Shown: positions 23,601 to 36,300 of the stretch, piece by piece
Position numbering within the stretch: the first letter of the stretch is position 1
Layout of the letters: each line of letters opens with the position of its first letter
DNA from: Archilochus colubris
Taxonomy: Eukaryota; Chordata; Aves; Apodiformes; Trochilidae
Direction of reading: 5' to 3'
DNA: 64,000 nt
Assembly (NCBI GenBank): GCA_023079485.1
Contig: CM041083.1
Coordinates: 170,420,451-170,484,450, forward strand
The notes under the pieces: model-generated
Databases searched by the model: none
What the model was told of the DNA's origin: nothing
The model's input: the letters and a program-made list of their open reading frames with translations, nothing else
Program-made: the position numbers and the translations under genes

Positions 23601-24771
23601 CCACAAAGAGATGCTGTTAGGGAATCTGAACTGCTTGCAGGTGCCTCTGTCACTTCCAGGAAGGGGCAGTGATTCAGCAAGTCACAGTTTTCTTCTCAGG
23701 TTGTTCCTCTGGGCTCTGGATTAAGCTAAAAATTGATGACCTGGCTTTTAAATGAGAAGGAGGAGAGAGTTTTCTGACAAGTCTTATTTGGATCCAAGTA
23801 CCATGCAACCCTGGTGCACCCACCCAGATACTTGTGATACTTCCCCACACTGAGGCAGTTGCTAATACTTGACAAAAGCAATTCAGAATCTAAAGGTAAA
23901 TGGTATTTGATGGGAAAGAAATAAATATACACTGATATTTAGGGTAAAATCTCTCTTTTCAACTTGAAAGGTTTTGTACAAGTGTAGGAAATGTTTGCTT
24001 ATATCCAAAGTTTTGCCTATACTCAAAAGAATCAAGAAGCTAATTGCCACATTGGCAAATACTGCATTTCTCAGTCTTGGCAGCAGTGGCAAATCTGGCT
24101 TTGTGTAGGAGTTAGAGGGTTGTCAGTGGTTAGGCTGCCCTTGCAGTACGAGAGGCATCATTTTGCAAGAAGAATGTTTATCTTTTGCATCTCCAGAAAT
24201 ATGTTTGGAGGGATTCTCTTTGCTCCCACAAGGCTCTGTTTGGCACTTTAAGAGACTCACTAGCTTTGCACTTCCAAATTGGGATGCCTCTGTTTTGCCT
24301 TCCACATGCAGGGAATGGGCTAACAGTAGTTGTATCCCAGAAGTGCCAAGCATTTCTCCGCATTATTTACAGTTACTGCAAGCTGCAGATTTTTAGGACT
24401 TCACAAGGTCAAGTCACCAGGACTTCAATCACTGCAGCATAGAATTACAGTCCTATTTTGAGCCACCAACATTTAAAAATTTTGTTCCAAGCCAGCGATT
24501 GCCTGCAGTATCATACCAAAATCAAAAATAAAAGATAAAAAAAAAAAAAAGGGTGAGGGAATAAGAGAGGCTTGGCTGTGAATACCATCTTTACACACCA
24601 TGCTCCAAAAAGAGATGACTTCAGGGATAAATGGCTCTTGTGACTGGCTTCCCCAAATCACAGGATGTCAGTTTGTGTTCTGAAGGCACCTACTATGTAT
24701 TGCAAAGGACTGATGTGAAAAAGTGCATGCTGCCTTCAGACTAAATAAGCATCGCTTTGTTTTCAACTCAG

Positions 24772-24824
24772 AAAAGACAGAAAGAAAGAAAGAGTGAAAG
24801 GAAGGGAAGGAGAGAGAGAAAAGC
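24772..24824. repeat. (GAAA/GGAA)n purine repeat
   Basis: GACAGAAAGAAAGAAAGAG is followed by GGAA and GAGAGA units. It is low-complexity purine sequence of microsatellite type. Confidence 0.8.
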
Positions 24825-25116
24825 TTGTCACAGAAGAAAGTCCTTTCTCAAGGGTCATGCCAGCGTGTCCTTACCTCAGCAAATGCTCTGGCTTAACTTC
24901 ATAACCAAATAGTCCTGCTATCTGATACTGCCTGAGAAATAAACAGTGTTCTTTCAAGCTCTTGCCTGTTTCACAGCACTTCCCTCTGACACTGTAATAA
25001 AGTAGGTTGCAGCAAGGATTCTGCATGCCGTGCCTCCAAATGTACCAGTTAATTACTGAGCCCTTTAAACCTGCTAACAAGACAAGCCTTGTTCTTTCAA
25101 CCTATTGCTTTTTGCC

Positions 25117-25153
25117 AAAAGAAAAAAAAAAAAAAAAAGAAAAAAAAAAAAAG
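25117..25153. repeat. Interrupted poly(A) tract
   Basis: Long A-runs are broken only by two single G residues. No LINE body precedes it, so its origin is unclear. Confidence 0.85.
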
Positions 25154-26599
25154 TCTGTTGGGCAAATAAATCTTTCCAGAGAAAACAGATTTGTTTCCAA
25201 ATCAGTCAACTGTACTGAACTGCAAAGGAAGAAATGTTATTTTTTCCAGGATGAAAGCAAAACAAGATCTCTCCCTGTTTACCCTGTCTCAATCACTTCT
25301 AAAGAAGGTCAGTTTCATTCCTTCATTACTTTTTCTTGCTGTCTTATTTATCTTGAAGTCCTCTAGTCTTTTTCAATTTCACTGCCAAAGCCCAGTCGAG
25401 TTGGTCCAACATAGGAGTACACTGTGTTTTGCTCTTCACAGCCATGTGAAGATGCTGAATAGAGCTGCAAGCATCCAGAGTTTTTCCTTTCTTCCTGACT
25501 TTCTCCATGCTCCTGGAAAAACATAAATCTCAGGCGCTTATTGTTGATTTGGTTTCCTTTCAGCATCTTGTTCAATGCAGATGCTCTTAAAACTCTGGAA
25601 AAAATCACAAATGCAGACTTTCCCAGCCCTGTGTGTTGTACCAGGCTGATATACAAACCCCAGTAATATAAGAATCTCTTAATACTGATGCTTGGGCTTC
25701 AGTATGGATGGAAGAAATGGCAGTAGAAATACCAAGTCAGAGAAACAAGGTTTTCTATCTTCATGTTGCTTCAAGACAACTTTTAAGCTTTAAGCAGAAG
25801 GAGCTTTGGGCAGCTCTGGGGGGGTGACTATGGTTCAGCTGCAGCTGAGAGAGGCCATCAAATTTTCTTCCACCAGTCTGGCTAGAATGCAAGGTGTGAT
25901 TTGCATGCCTGAGAGAAAAAAAGTCAGAACTAGATGTACATTTCTTTAATAGTCACGGTCTGTAAGAGAGGGTTATTGTAACAGTTAGCCTGACCTCCCA
26001 GATGATATCTTTAACTAAAGGAAAATGCACCCTTCTGAATTCCCCTGTAACTGCTCCTATTATGCTGGATTGGTGACACCAGTTTTACCTCTCCTGCCTC
26101 TCACGTACACTCCATTGACTTTAGAACATCAGCATCAACAAAATTGCCTGAAGGGAGGTGTATGCTACCTGCCCATATGCAGGTTTTAGTGTAAAAAGCT
26201 CAGACACATGATGAAATTCCCATGCCTTATCTTTAGCCTCTTCTGCTATTGAAGCTGAATTACCTCACTGGTGCCTCAGGCACTGAATGTGCAGTTTTTC
26301 CCTGGGATGTGGGAGCTGTGAAGTTGTGACTCAGACGCAGCAACCTCATCAGGTGCCTGTTCTATGAATGTGGCCAGGCAAGTCTAGAGGCAACCCAGGC
26401 TGATGCAGTGCACACACTGAAGTAGCCAGAAGAGTCATTGTGGCTAAAGGTGCCCTGTGAAGCTCTCCAGAGTTATGTTGAACCCATAGCTGGACTCAAT
26501 CTGTCTTCTACACAGCCCTGGTACACTATAAAATGGACTACTTTCACAACCAGAAAACAATAGGATATGATATATGGCATTGTCTACATGGTTCCACAG

Positions 26600-27069
26600 C
26601 CTTGAACGTGTCCAGAGGAGAGCAACTAAAATGATCAAAGGACTGGAGCATCTCCCCTATCTTTGTAGGGGTCTAAAGGAGTTGGGGTTGTTCAGCAGGG
26701 AGAAGAGGAAGCTCCAAGGTGACCTTATAGTGACTTTCCAATATCTGAAGGAGACCTAAAAGAAAGCTGGGGTGGGGCTTTTTACATGGGTGTACAGTGA
26801 GTGAGAGGACAAAGGGAAATAGTTTCAAACTTGAAGAGGGGAAATTTAGGTTATGCATTAGAAAGAAATACATTACTGTGAGGGTGGTAAGGTGCTGAAA
26901 TAGGTTGCCTAAGGAAGTTGTGGCTGCCCTCCTGCCTGGCAGTGTTCAGGGCCAGGTTGGATGGGGCTTTGAGCAATTTGATCTAGTGGGAGGTGTCTCT
27001 GCCCATGTCCTTGTTCAAACTAGGTGATCTTTAGGGTCCCTAGCCATTCTATGATTCTATTCTATGATA
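26600..27069 (+). mobile_element. CR1 LINE copy, about 470 bp
   Basis: It starts inside the ORF2 C-terminal coding region (CTTGAACGTGTCCAGAGGAG), passes through CTGGAGCATCTCCCCTATC, AGGTGACCTTATAGTGAC, GGTTGCCTAAGGAAGTTGTG and CAGGTTGGATGGGGCTTTGA, and ends with GGGTCCCTAGCCATTCTATGA and a tail of ATTCTATG units. A short frame at 26574-26759 still shows the ORF2 string [18 protein letters not shown]. The copy is moderately diverged and not functional. Confidence 0.93.
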
Positions 27070-27661
27070 ATGAGCACTAATTTCACATCTTCCAGAACAA
27101 TTCCAGTTCAGGTGCTGAAGTTAGGTGCAGCAGCCCTTGAAAAAAACAACAACAGAGCTTCCTCATAGAATCATATGCTCCTTTGGTCACTATTCAGACT
27201 TTTTCCTCTGTCCTGGATCTGCCAGTAGTTTTATTTCACCATATTGTTCTTCATCTTCCCAGACACTATAAGATTAGCCAAACATGCTAGGTCTTTCCTG
27301 GCTTTGGTGGCACAGAAGGCAGATCTTCTGACACTGACTGGCCCATCAGAAGTGTTTTCCCTGTTTCAGTGTTTGTCCCTTTCAGGGTTTTCTGAAGTTG
27401 CCTAAGTGCTCCTGCTGGAGATGCAGTCTTACAGGATGAGGTTTCCCTCTTACTTCCAGGGAAGATGAAAGGCCAGAAAGCAGGAGCAGTGTTTCATGGA
27501 GTGATGTATTTCCTAAGGGGCAACACTTGTGTTAGGTGGAGGTGCATCTGTTTCTCCACTCTATACCTGGCAGACAGGTTTCTGTAAGAAATAATTGTCT
27601 TGGTGGAGCTTTCTCCTTAGTGGATCCTGTGATGAGAACAACAGATTCTATAGTAGAAAGA

Positions 27662-27736
27662 ATAATAGAAATTGATAATGTGTGTTCATAATAGAACATA
27701 ATAGAAATAGCATTTTCTAACATAATAGAAAATGCT
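27662..27736. repeat. ATAATAGAA repeats with perfect 11-bp hairpin
   Basis: ATAATAGAA occurs at 27662, 27688, 27698 and 27722. The last copy forms part of a perfect inverted repeat: AGCATTTTCTA (27709-27719) pairs with TAGAAAATGCT (27726-27736) across a 6-nt loop. The cluster looks like local duplication of a short unit; no function is assigned. Confidence 0.8.
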
Positions 27737-28610
27737 GCCTACCTCATCTTAGCTCAAACACCTACTGCTGGGATAAATGAACCTTTCTTAAATGCCATCT
27801 GATAATTCTGCTGACTTTCATGGGAATGGATCTCCCTTCCATCATCCGTTCACCACCATTCAGGTCTCTAACCCATTCAGACTTCTGGTAGTTGTAATTT
27901 TGAGTCACTATCCATTTTAAAGAAAGCTTTTCCAGGAAATCAAATAGAGTGGCTGTGCAAATTGTCACACTCCCATTGAAGTCAGAGAGATCAAAGTCTG
28001 CTCTCCTGAAGTCCAAGTCAACAGAAGTTATTTGCGTGGGAGCAGATGGCAATTGCTTTTTCTTTATAACCAGTGTTTATTCGCTCACTCTAGGTGCTCC
28101 TAAAATCTTTATACTGTCAAATCTTCTCTACACAGACCTAGTCCAGCCTGTGTGAGAGCAACATTTGCCAGCTGTGCTTCCAACAAATTACACTGTGCAA
28201 ATAATTACCCTAGAGGAGGACAGCCTTGGCAGCAACTACCTGAGAAATGCAAGTAGTCAAAGGGCAAGGCTTTGGAGAGTGCTGCCATAAGCTATCTGGT
28301 GGAACATATTAGGGAGACATTCAGCAAATGTGACTGAGACCTCTGATTCTCTGCCAGCTGTCAGGTTTGGAATTACATCCATAACAATTAGTCATGATTG
28401 CTTCCCGATGTTGTTAAGTACAGTGCAAAGATCACCAGTTGGAGTTGTTTCTTTCTGTGATATTTAAGTGTGGTGCCAAAGAGGAGTATCAGATCTCAAG
28501 GATGAGGACTAGTGATGGATTGGCAGGTGTGCTCAGGGAAGAGGTGGGAGGATCAATATTTACTGTTTTTTCTGTTCTTCACAGATCTTTCTCCTTATGA
28601 GTACTGGCAG

Positions 28611-28644
28611 TATCTATTCAAACACAGACATTATTGAATAGATA
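28611..28644. repeat. Perfect 11-bp inverted repeat, 12-nt loop
   Basis: TATCTATTCAA (28611-28621) is the exact reverse complement of TTGAATAGATA (28634-28644). It is a small stem-loop of unknown meaning. Confidence 0.8.
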
Positions 28645-31600
28645 AATAGGGATAACAACATCCCCAAGTGGTGCCATAAAGGTTACAGAGTCATCCTATG
28701 ATTCAGTAGTCCAGCCAGTTGCCTTGTAGTTTGACTCAGCCAGCTTTAATCTATTCCCTGGTCAAAAGTATGAGAAAACATCTGTTTTGTTACACAGCCA
28801 AAAGGATCAAATGTTAATAAATTATTGGGCTTTACCTAGAACTCAAGTCCACCTCTGGAAGATTTCTGGCTTCGGCTCCTAAGATCTCATAGAAAAAAGT
28901 GATGAGCAAGCACCGGGACTCCAGACTTTCTATATGAGCACCATTGGTGCCAGGTAATCAAAAGAAGTTTTTCCACATAAGATTGCCTGGTAATCATAGC
29001 AAAATTTGGGACAGAGCACCTCTCTAGGCAGCTTGGGATACCATTTACTAGCTGCATTCCATTCATCAGGAGTATCTGATAGCATACTCTTTGGAAAGGT
29101 TTTGTGATTTGAAAAAACCCAAAATATTCTAATCTCATTATACCTTAATTTTTTATTTAAGGTGTACACTTTCAGTGAGTACAGGCTGAGGGTTATTTAC
29201 TCTGAAGGGACTGGGTAACATCACTACAGCCACTCTTTTCCCTTTTCACTTATATTCTCCCATACTAACTCATATCCTCAAGACTTTGGAGAGTAGAGTG
29301 AAGATGGGGTTTGTGTGGAGACATGAAAGAGTTTAGCAGATGATTCAGTACATTATTGAGTACCTGTACCCCAAAACCTGTGTCCTAATCTGTGTTCAGT
29401 TCCTGTCTTGGATGCTGTCCCCCTCCTGTCCAAGAGATGTGATACAGAGCTGTGATAGCAATGATCATGGGAGGCAAAGTCATTGTTTGCCTTCCCTGGC
29501 AGAACAAATGTGACTCTAGCAACCAGGCTTCAGTTAAATGCTTGAGGAAAGGGCATTTCTGCCAGATCAAATGAATGCCCATGGAAACCAACCGTGGCAG
29601 AAATTAGTCTAGTTAAACATTTGAGCTAATCTTCTCTGAAATTCTTTTGGCAATGTTTATTCAGCTTTAATTGTTTCATGAACACACAACAGTTTAAACA
29701 GGGCCTTCGAACCTACATCAAGCCCATACGGTTCATTTGACACAATTTAATTTGACCACTTGAGAGACATAAACATTCCTAACATGTGAATTAAAGGTGT
29801 CTCTGGAAGGCATTCAGCTTTTCACTAAATGTTATTAAGTAGACAGAAGCCCAACAGAGGACTGTTATACAGAGCCAGTAATCTGATATTTTGCTATCAT
29901 TACCATGAAGATCTTTTTCACAGTAAAAACTCCTTAGACTTCAGATTCCAGAGAGAGGTGATTTTTATAATATGAAAGAGTAGATGCTTTGTTCTTGTAT
30001 ACTTAATAGAAGAAAAATCTTGCTGAAGTTTGCATAAGTTTAAGTCATATGAGATCTGGAGTTATACTGCTGCCTTACAGGACACAACCTGGTAAGTTAT
30101 TGTTCCCAGTATTACTAAAAATTGTGTGGTAGTGTAATGTTAGCAAGTATAATTGCAAGAAAACTGTTTGATTTTCCATCTTCTCTGGAGACAGTGGAAA
30201 TTAGTGTTTAAAAAAGTAATAACCCTCAAATATTCCCTCAGCTCAAGGGAGGGATCCTTTTAACTCTACATCAAGGTGAAGGCCCAAATTTTCATTAAGT
30301 TCTATTAACGTCAAAGGCTTCAAAGGCATTTCTGATGTTTTATTTTCCAAAAAGTAAACACTGTCCTACAGCTGCCCAGCAAAGTTTGTCCTAATGGAAG
30401 AGAGTGCATGCACAGTTTTGGGCAAAATCCTTTTGCAGAGGATCACCTTCACAAGGATACCATGGTTAACCTGGCCTTCAGGTTCTTGATTTTCTCTTGG
30501 TTTGTCCCTGGTAACAAATGTAGAAAAAAATACTGACATCTATAGTATGTGAAGCCACCTGTGGTCCAGCCTCATCAAGAGCTCTGGATCTCCTGAGGAG
30601 ATAGATCTGGAGGGGGAAGAACCATGCAGCAAAATGAACCTTGTCTGTAGTCTGGGAGAAGAGTGACAGAAATGCAAATCTGAGGAGTTTCAGCCTGAGA
30701 CAAAGTGCTCCCAGAGCTCTTGAAAGTATTTGTCCTCCTACAGTGATTAGTGGGGGGATCTCTGGGCAATTACACTGGTGGATTAAGTGCCCCAGCACTG
30801 GCTGAAAAACAACATGAATCTTGGTTCCAGAGCCTAGAAAAATGCTTAGGTAAGCCAAAGGTTACCACTTTGATTTATTATGCAAAGAGGAAGAGAAAGG
30901 AGAAAAACAGGAAAGAAGAATAATCTGTCTTCTGAGCTACCTAAAGTAAAAGTGAAAGGACATTCGTCAGTCAGACATTTGAAGAGCACAAATTCAGCAT
31001 AATGCTGAGAGAAAAGTGAGGGAAAAAAAGAAGTTAGAAAAAAAATTTCTTATGTTCATCTCTTTAGCTTCTGTTCCCTTCTAAACAACTTTTTCTTGCC
31101 TACCATGTATGGAGTGGCTTGTGACTTGAAGATTGCTACCAACAAACAGTAGGTGGGTGGCAGCCATGCAATTTATCCACAGAAAGGTGGCTGTGGAGAT
31201 GTTCCAAGACAGTCCAGACAAAGACATCATGACAAGTAAAACTTAATACACCACTTCTCATCCCCAGATTGGGGTCACCATTTCCTACCCAGACATGCTC
31301 TCTTTTACTGTATGCACAGACAGGTGGATTTCTATACCTGGCAGAGGCAGGTAAAGGGGAATGTGCCACTTGGTAACTTTGACATAGGGGAGAGAAGCAA
31401 TGGACTTCTTCAAGGATAAGTAAAATATGGAGATAGAAGGATAGACCTCAGGGAGCTGTGGAAGATATGCAAATGTTAATATTGAGGGTCTGGAACAGCC
31501 AAGATTGGAGTGAATAGATAGAAAGACTTGGAAGTGAATGGAAGAATAAAGTTACAGAGGTTTAGGAGTGGGGGGTACAGCAGAGGCAAGACTGAGCAAA

Positions 31601-32369
31601 CTCTGAGACAAGTGCTGAAGACATATTGGGAAGGGTAGTTGGGGATGGGAAGGACAGGTTGGGATGTGTCTGGGACTGAAGGAAAAGGAATAAAAAGTGC
31701 TCCAAGGTGAGAGGCTGAGGATAAAGAAACTAAAAGGCAGCTCTCTCCTCCTCCAGCTTGAACAAAAATATTTTTTGAGAGCAGAAAAATATGGATGCTT
31801 AAGAACTCTCTATTCTCTCCAAACCCACAATAATGGGACAACCTCTTACAGTCTCTTTACTTTGATCAGAATGTTAACAATACTCTAAGTCTCAAAGAAC
31901 TTTGCAGGAGAGCAGTAGTACTGTTGGCCTACAGTAGCAGCAAGACTGTCCAGAGGTATTTATCACTTCTTCAGGGCAGGCCAGCTCTGCAGACACCTCT
32001 GAGATTTCAGGAGGGGATGTGTGCTTCCTGCTGTTAACTGCAAGCTCAACAACAAAAAAAAGCAACAAAAGCACAGAGCTCAGCTCAGGCTAAGACACAA
32101 ATGAGAGCTTGAGCATCTGGACCACCTTGCAGCACATACACACAGAGGGGCTTGTTCTTTAAACACACACAGGTTTGTAGTTCCATTTTGGATCCCTGAG
32201 GGTACCTAAGAGATCTCCGTAGCCTGTCAGATGCTATAGAGGTCTTACGTGCTGTTTTTCCTTTTGGAAGAAAGAGGTAAAAGCCATAGGGAAAATGTTT
32301 TGGCATCTCAGATAACACTAGATGCTTCTGCATGAGCAAGCTGTCCTCATTGTCTCTATGCTCAAGTGC

Positions 32370-32405
32370 AAAAAAAAAAAAAAAAAAAAAAAAAACCAAA
32401 AAAAA
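32370..32405. repeat. Poly(A) tract
   Basis: Twenty-six A, then CC, then eight A, followed by CCCC. No retrotransposon body was identified next to it. Confidence 0.9.
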
Positions 32406-33349
32406 CCCCAAGGACTGCTGCCAAGCCAAAGTGACTTCTTCCCATGCTGCTTAGGGCTTGTGCTCTCCTGTCTGCCCTGCTTGGTCTTGGATCTCCTCTG
32501 AAGCCCATGCGGTCTTCCTGTGATCCTGTATGAGAAATGCTTCTTTCTGCTTGTTGCCTTTTTCAGTAAGAAGTTTGTGAAATACCCTGATGTCTGACCC
32601 TCAGCTCACCTGGGTGATGTTTTTACAGAATGCCCACTAACATCCTATGCTGTCAGGGAATGAGTGTAAGGACACAGAGGCTTTTGGGAGTAGTGGAGAG
32701 CAACTTTGGGTAGAGGGAGCCAAACCTGGTGCATTCTTATCCATACTGTGTTGGAGAGGCATTCACAGGAGGGTTTTTTTGAGTAATATATATCTGGGAT
32801 CACTATGTCCATGACCATTGGTCAGCTGATACAGGCCACCACTAACATCAGATGACATTTCTATCTTGAAAGGAGTCACTGCCATTGCTGTCCACAGTTT
32901 TCTTACTGCAGGCAGTCTCACTAAACAAACACTTGCTTGTTTGGCTAGTTGGGTAACAAAAAAAAGTACATTAAAAAAAAAAAAAAGTAGTTCTTTAAGA
33001 TCTATTGCTTTTTGAGGGCTTGGGATTTCTACTGCTTTTTGCTGGTCAGCAAATCATGCTAAGCAGAACCAGAAGGCTGTTGGGTTGGAACATGCTACCT
33101 CAGAGTGTTCAACCCAGCTGTGAGAAAAAAGCCTCACTGCCCTGCAAACCCCATCGAGCCTCCATTTTAGTGCTTAATGTAATTCTTGGCCTGCTGTAAT
33201 TTTGGCAGCGGACCTCAGGTTAATACAATGACTAAGTGTAAGGAGAACACCATGTAGTCAGTCATCAAATCCTTGGCTACAGGCCTGGATCTCAAGAGTG
33301 GATGTCACAAGTCCCCATTCTCAACACTCCCCATGCAGCTCCAGGTGAT

Positions 33350-33390
33350 GTTTGTCCAACTTATTCCTAAAAACCTCCAGATGGATCTTT
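33350..33390 (-). mobile_element. Possible old CR1 trace
   Basis: The string TTTGTCCAACTTATTCCTAA followed by AAACCTCCAG resembles the CR1 segment that usually reads (on this strand) TCCAACTTGTTCTTAAAAAC followed by CTCCAG. Only about 40 bases are convincing and both flanks are unrecognisable, so a chance match is possible. Confidence 0.3.
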
Positions 33391-36300
33391 GGTAGCTCTG
33401 TAGGTCCCAGACCAACAGGAATGACACAGTGAGCCACAGTGCTCCTGTGCTCACAAAGGGTTGATCTAGGAATCAGGAGGACTAGGCATGGCTAGTCTAG
33501 ACATAAGACTAGTCAGGAGGACTCCTCAGTTCTCTTGCTGACATATTTGGCCATTTTTCTACACTTATGAAAGAAGAAATTATGATACTGACTTCACCTG
33601 AGCAAGCACTTAAACAAAACGTACTTTTGATAAAGATCTACAGACTAAGGAGACCCTAACATTATTAGCATTTAGTGGTATTCTTAATAATTTCAAATAA
33701 TCACTCTAATTAAAATTAGATAATAACTCATTTTAATATTCTTGAAACACAAATTCTCATCTAATGAATTTTTTTTAATTATTATTGTTTAATTATTTTT
33801 TTTGTGCATGTGTAGGGAACAATTTAGGGAACCGGTCCCCCTTCCTTGGCATGCATAAGGTATAGGCTGCAGGTTGCTGCATGGTGAGGGAGGCAAATTT
33901 CTGCTCTCCACTGCATTGTTGTCAGCCCCCCTGTACAGGACTTTAGCAGGAAAACAAATGGTTCATTTTCATGATTAGCTTACTCACTTCCCTCTCTGAT
34001 GGAGACCCTGGGACTGTCTCCAGGTAAGAGCTGACGAGGAGAGTGGGAGCACAGTGTCACCATACATGTAAGCATTTGCCTTTCAGAGTTGGAAGCTTTG
34101 TCTGACCTTGGGGATTGTAGGGGTGTTTTTAGAAGGGAGGCTTCAAATGCATTCCTACCTCCTTTTTTTTTCAAAGCAAACCACAATTGCATGGGGAAAG
34201 TATAGTGAAGGTCTCTGACTGCCAGGCACTGGAGAGAAGATCTGCAGAACACTTGTGTTTGCGTGGCCTGGGGTATTTAATCTGGAATGTCCTTTGACTC
34301 CCCTGTCCTCCTCCCCTCCAGTGCACACAGAAGAATGGGGCTCTTGGGGGACTTCCATCTCTCCATGCAAGAATTTTGCTTCTGACATGTATGAGGAGTA
34401 GGAATAGGACTGCAGCAATAAATAAATACCAACGTGATTAAAAACAAATGTACGAAGCATTATTAATGATACACTGGAGAGAATGGAAGTTTGCTATGCC
34501 AGAACTGAAAGGATATCAGGGGCTACATAGTCCTGATGCTAAGGCAGCAGAAGGGGCAAAGCAGTGATTTACTATGCAGGCAGCAATATCTGAGCCTGCA
34601 GCTGGATATTTCCTGTTTGATTAGTAGAGTTGTTTTGAACTAAAAGGACAGCTCAGACTCAGATCTATGCAGGTAACCTACCTCTGTCAACAGGATCTGC
34701 CATGTTTTCTCTTGTTTTCATTATTCAGCACACCCCCTGACCCCCCCTTCCATCATGCCTTCCATCCTTGGAGAAGTTTTGACAACCTGCAGCCCATCTG
34801 TCCTTGCTTTGAAGGCACTTCTGGAAAGGAGCTGGTTTGTCTGGATGCCCAGCAAAACCATCTGTTGTGCAGGTAGGAAGCTGAGAGTTAAGTGATACAG
34901 GAGGGCTCTTGCCCTAAAAGCACATCTCTTTTCCAACATGAGCCATTTGAAATGCAACCACCACAACATACGCAGAGCTTTACTCCAGTGAGTAATTATC
35001 TGACAGCTCCTATTCTGGGCGCTCACGCAACCGCGTGTAAACGAAGAGGGAAACAAGTCATTTGCATACAGAGCAAATATTTTGTCATCACCTGCTGTTC
35101 ATCCTAATGAGATTTTGCCAGACTCATTAGAATGATTCTACGCTTCTTAATACCCACTGGGATAGCTTTATTATTTGTTAGAGTCAACAGTTGGCATATG
35201 CCATTGTGTCTTTGTATTCAGCTCCTCTGAAACCTCTAAAGGCAGCTAAACAAAGGCAGTGAATAACCAGTTTTGTCTCCCCCATTCTCCCAGGATGTCT
35301 TGATGCTGACACCAGTGACTCTTGGGCATCACGGTTAAAGGGATCTCTTTATCAGCCCACTCCCAATGGCTTCTCTAGGCAGTAGGTATCTTTTCACTAG
35401 GGACAGGCTTGGCTCTGCATGGTTGAAAGCAAGGACCCTGAGGGTACCTTCTCCCTGCAGAGGACTGATGGGGATTTCTTTTTTTTCTACTTCCACTGCT
35501 GGTTTTAAAAATTTTGTTTCTAAATTTGGTGCTTCCAAAATCTGGTGGTTTTTTCTCTCCTATTACTCTGTCAAAAAACTACACAAACAAGAATCCTAAT
35601 ACACAGACAGGGAAGTGATTAGATTTAAAAAAAACCAACCAACCAGCCAAAAAAAACCCCAATAAGCCAGATGTTTACTAGTTCACTTCACAAAGAAACT
35701 ACAGATGATCTGGGCATGGCCTAAATTTATCTGTCCCTTTCTGTGTGTAAGATTTCCATACAAGTTGGTAATCATGGACAGAGTGCTATCATTTGCAATA
35801 AGAACAAACCAAAAAAAATATTCAGAAAAGTGCTTTTTCTCCAGTCTGGCAGCTGTAATAATCCAAGGTGCTCCAACAGTATTAGAGGGTTATAATTGGT
35901 TTGGGTGTTCCTTATAACAACATGGAGTGAAAAAAATACTAAGTGTAATCTTAAAGTCGACAGTGTCACTTTAAACAAATCCACTCTAGACGATTTTTAC
36001 ACTGGGAGTTTCCTTTTACAAGCAGACCTTGCCAAGAGCTAGAGTAAACACTATGTTAATCTTAGATCAGCCTTTAATTTCTCCTACTTCCTTTCCCTTC
36101 CCCTTTCCTTTCTTTTTCCTTCCAAGACAACAATATTATAGACAATTTAAATCAGACATGTCCATAGCTGAACAACAAAATCACCAACAGAGGACAATAA
36201 GAATAGCAATAAACTCAACATAGTAATTATTTTCCCATCACACCAGCAATTACAAAAGCAAAGAAAGAACAATTGAGCCCTCTTAACCTGATATTGATAA

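Larger units (their letters stand above)
19143..26599. other. Unique non-coding sequence, 7.5 kb
   Basis: No gene or transposon is recognised. Purine-rich microsatellite-like tracts occur at 20555-20602 and 24772-24824, with A-runs at 24537-24550 and 25117-25153. The 147-codon plus frame at 22677-23120 has no recognisable domain and overlaps other frames. Confidence 0.6.
27070..33349. other. Unique non-coding sequence, 6.3 kb
   Basis: No gene is recognised. It contains a patch with four ATAATAGAA copies ending in an 11-bp hairpin (27662-27736), another 11-bp hairpin (28611-28644), a 26-base A-run (32370-32395) and an A14 run (32973-32986). 29640-29810 is AT-rich with retained complexity and might be conserved non-coding sequence, which cannot be judged without an alignment. 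Confidence 0.6.

Noticed and set aside
27163..27180. TCATAGAATCATA, like a reversed CR1 tail
   Set aside because: Only 13 bases match and the adjacent sequence lacks the GGTTGGAAGGGACC block, so this may be chance or leftover tail from the nearby CR1 copy.
33473..33523. 11-bp direct repeat TCAGGAGGACT with CTAGTCT/AGACTAG between
   Set aside because: Short, with no sign of a mobile element between the copies; it could be a small duplication but adds nothing testable beyond that.
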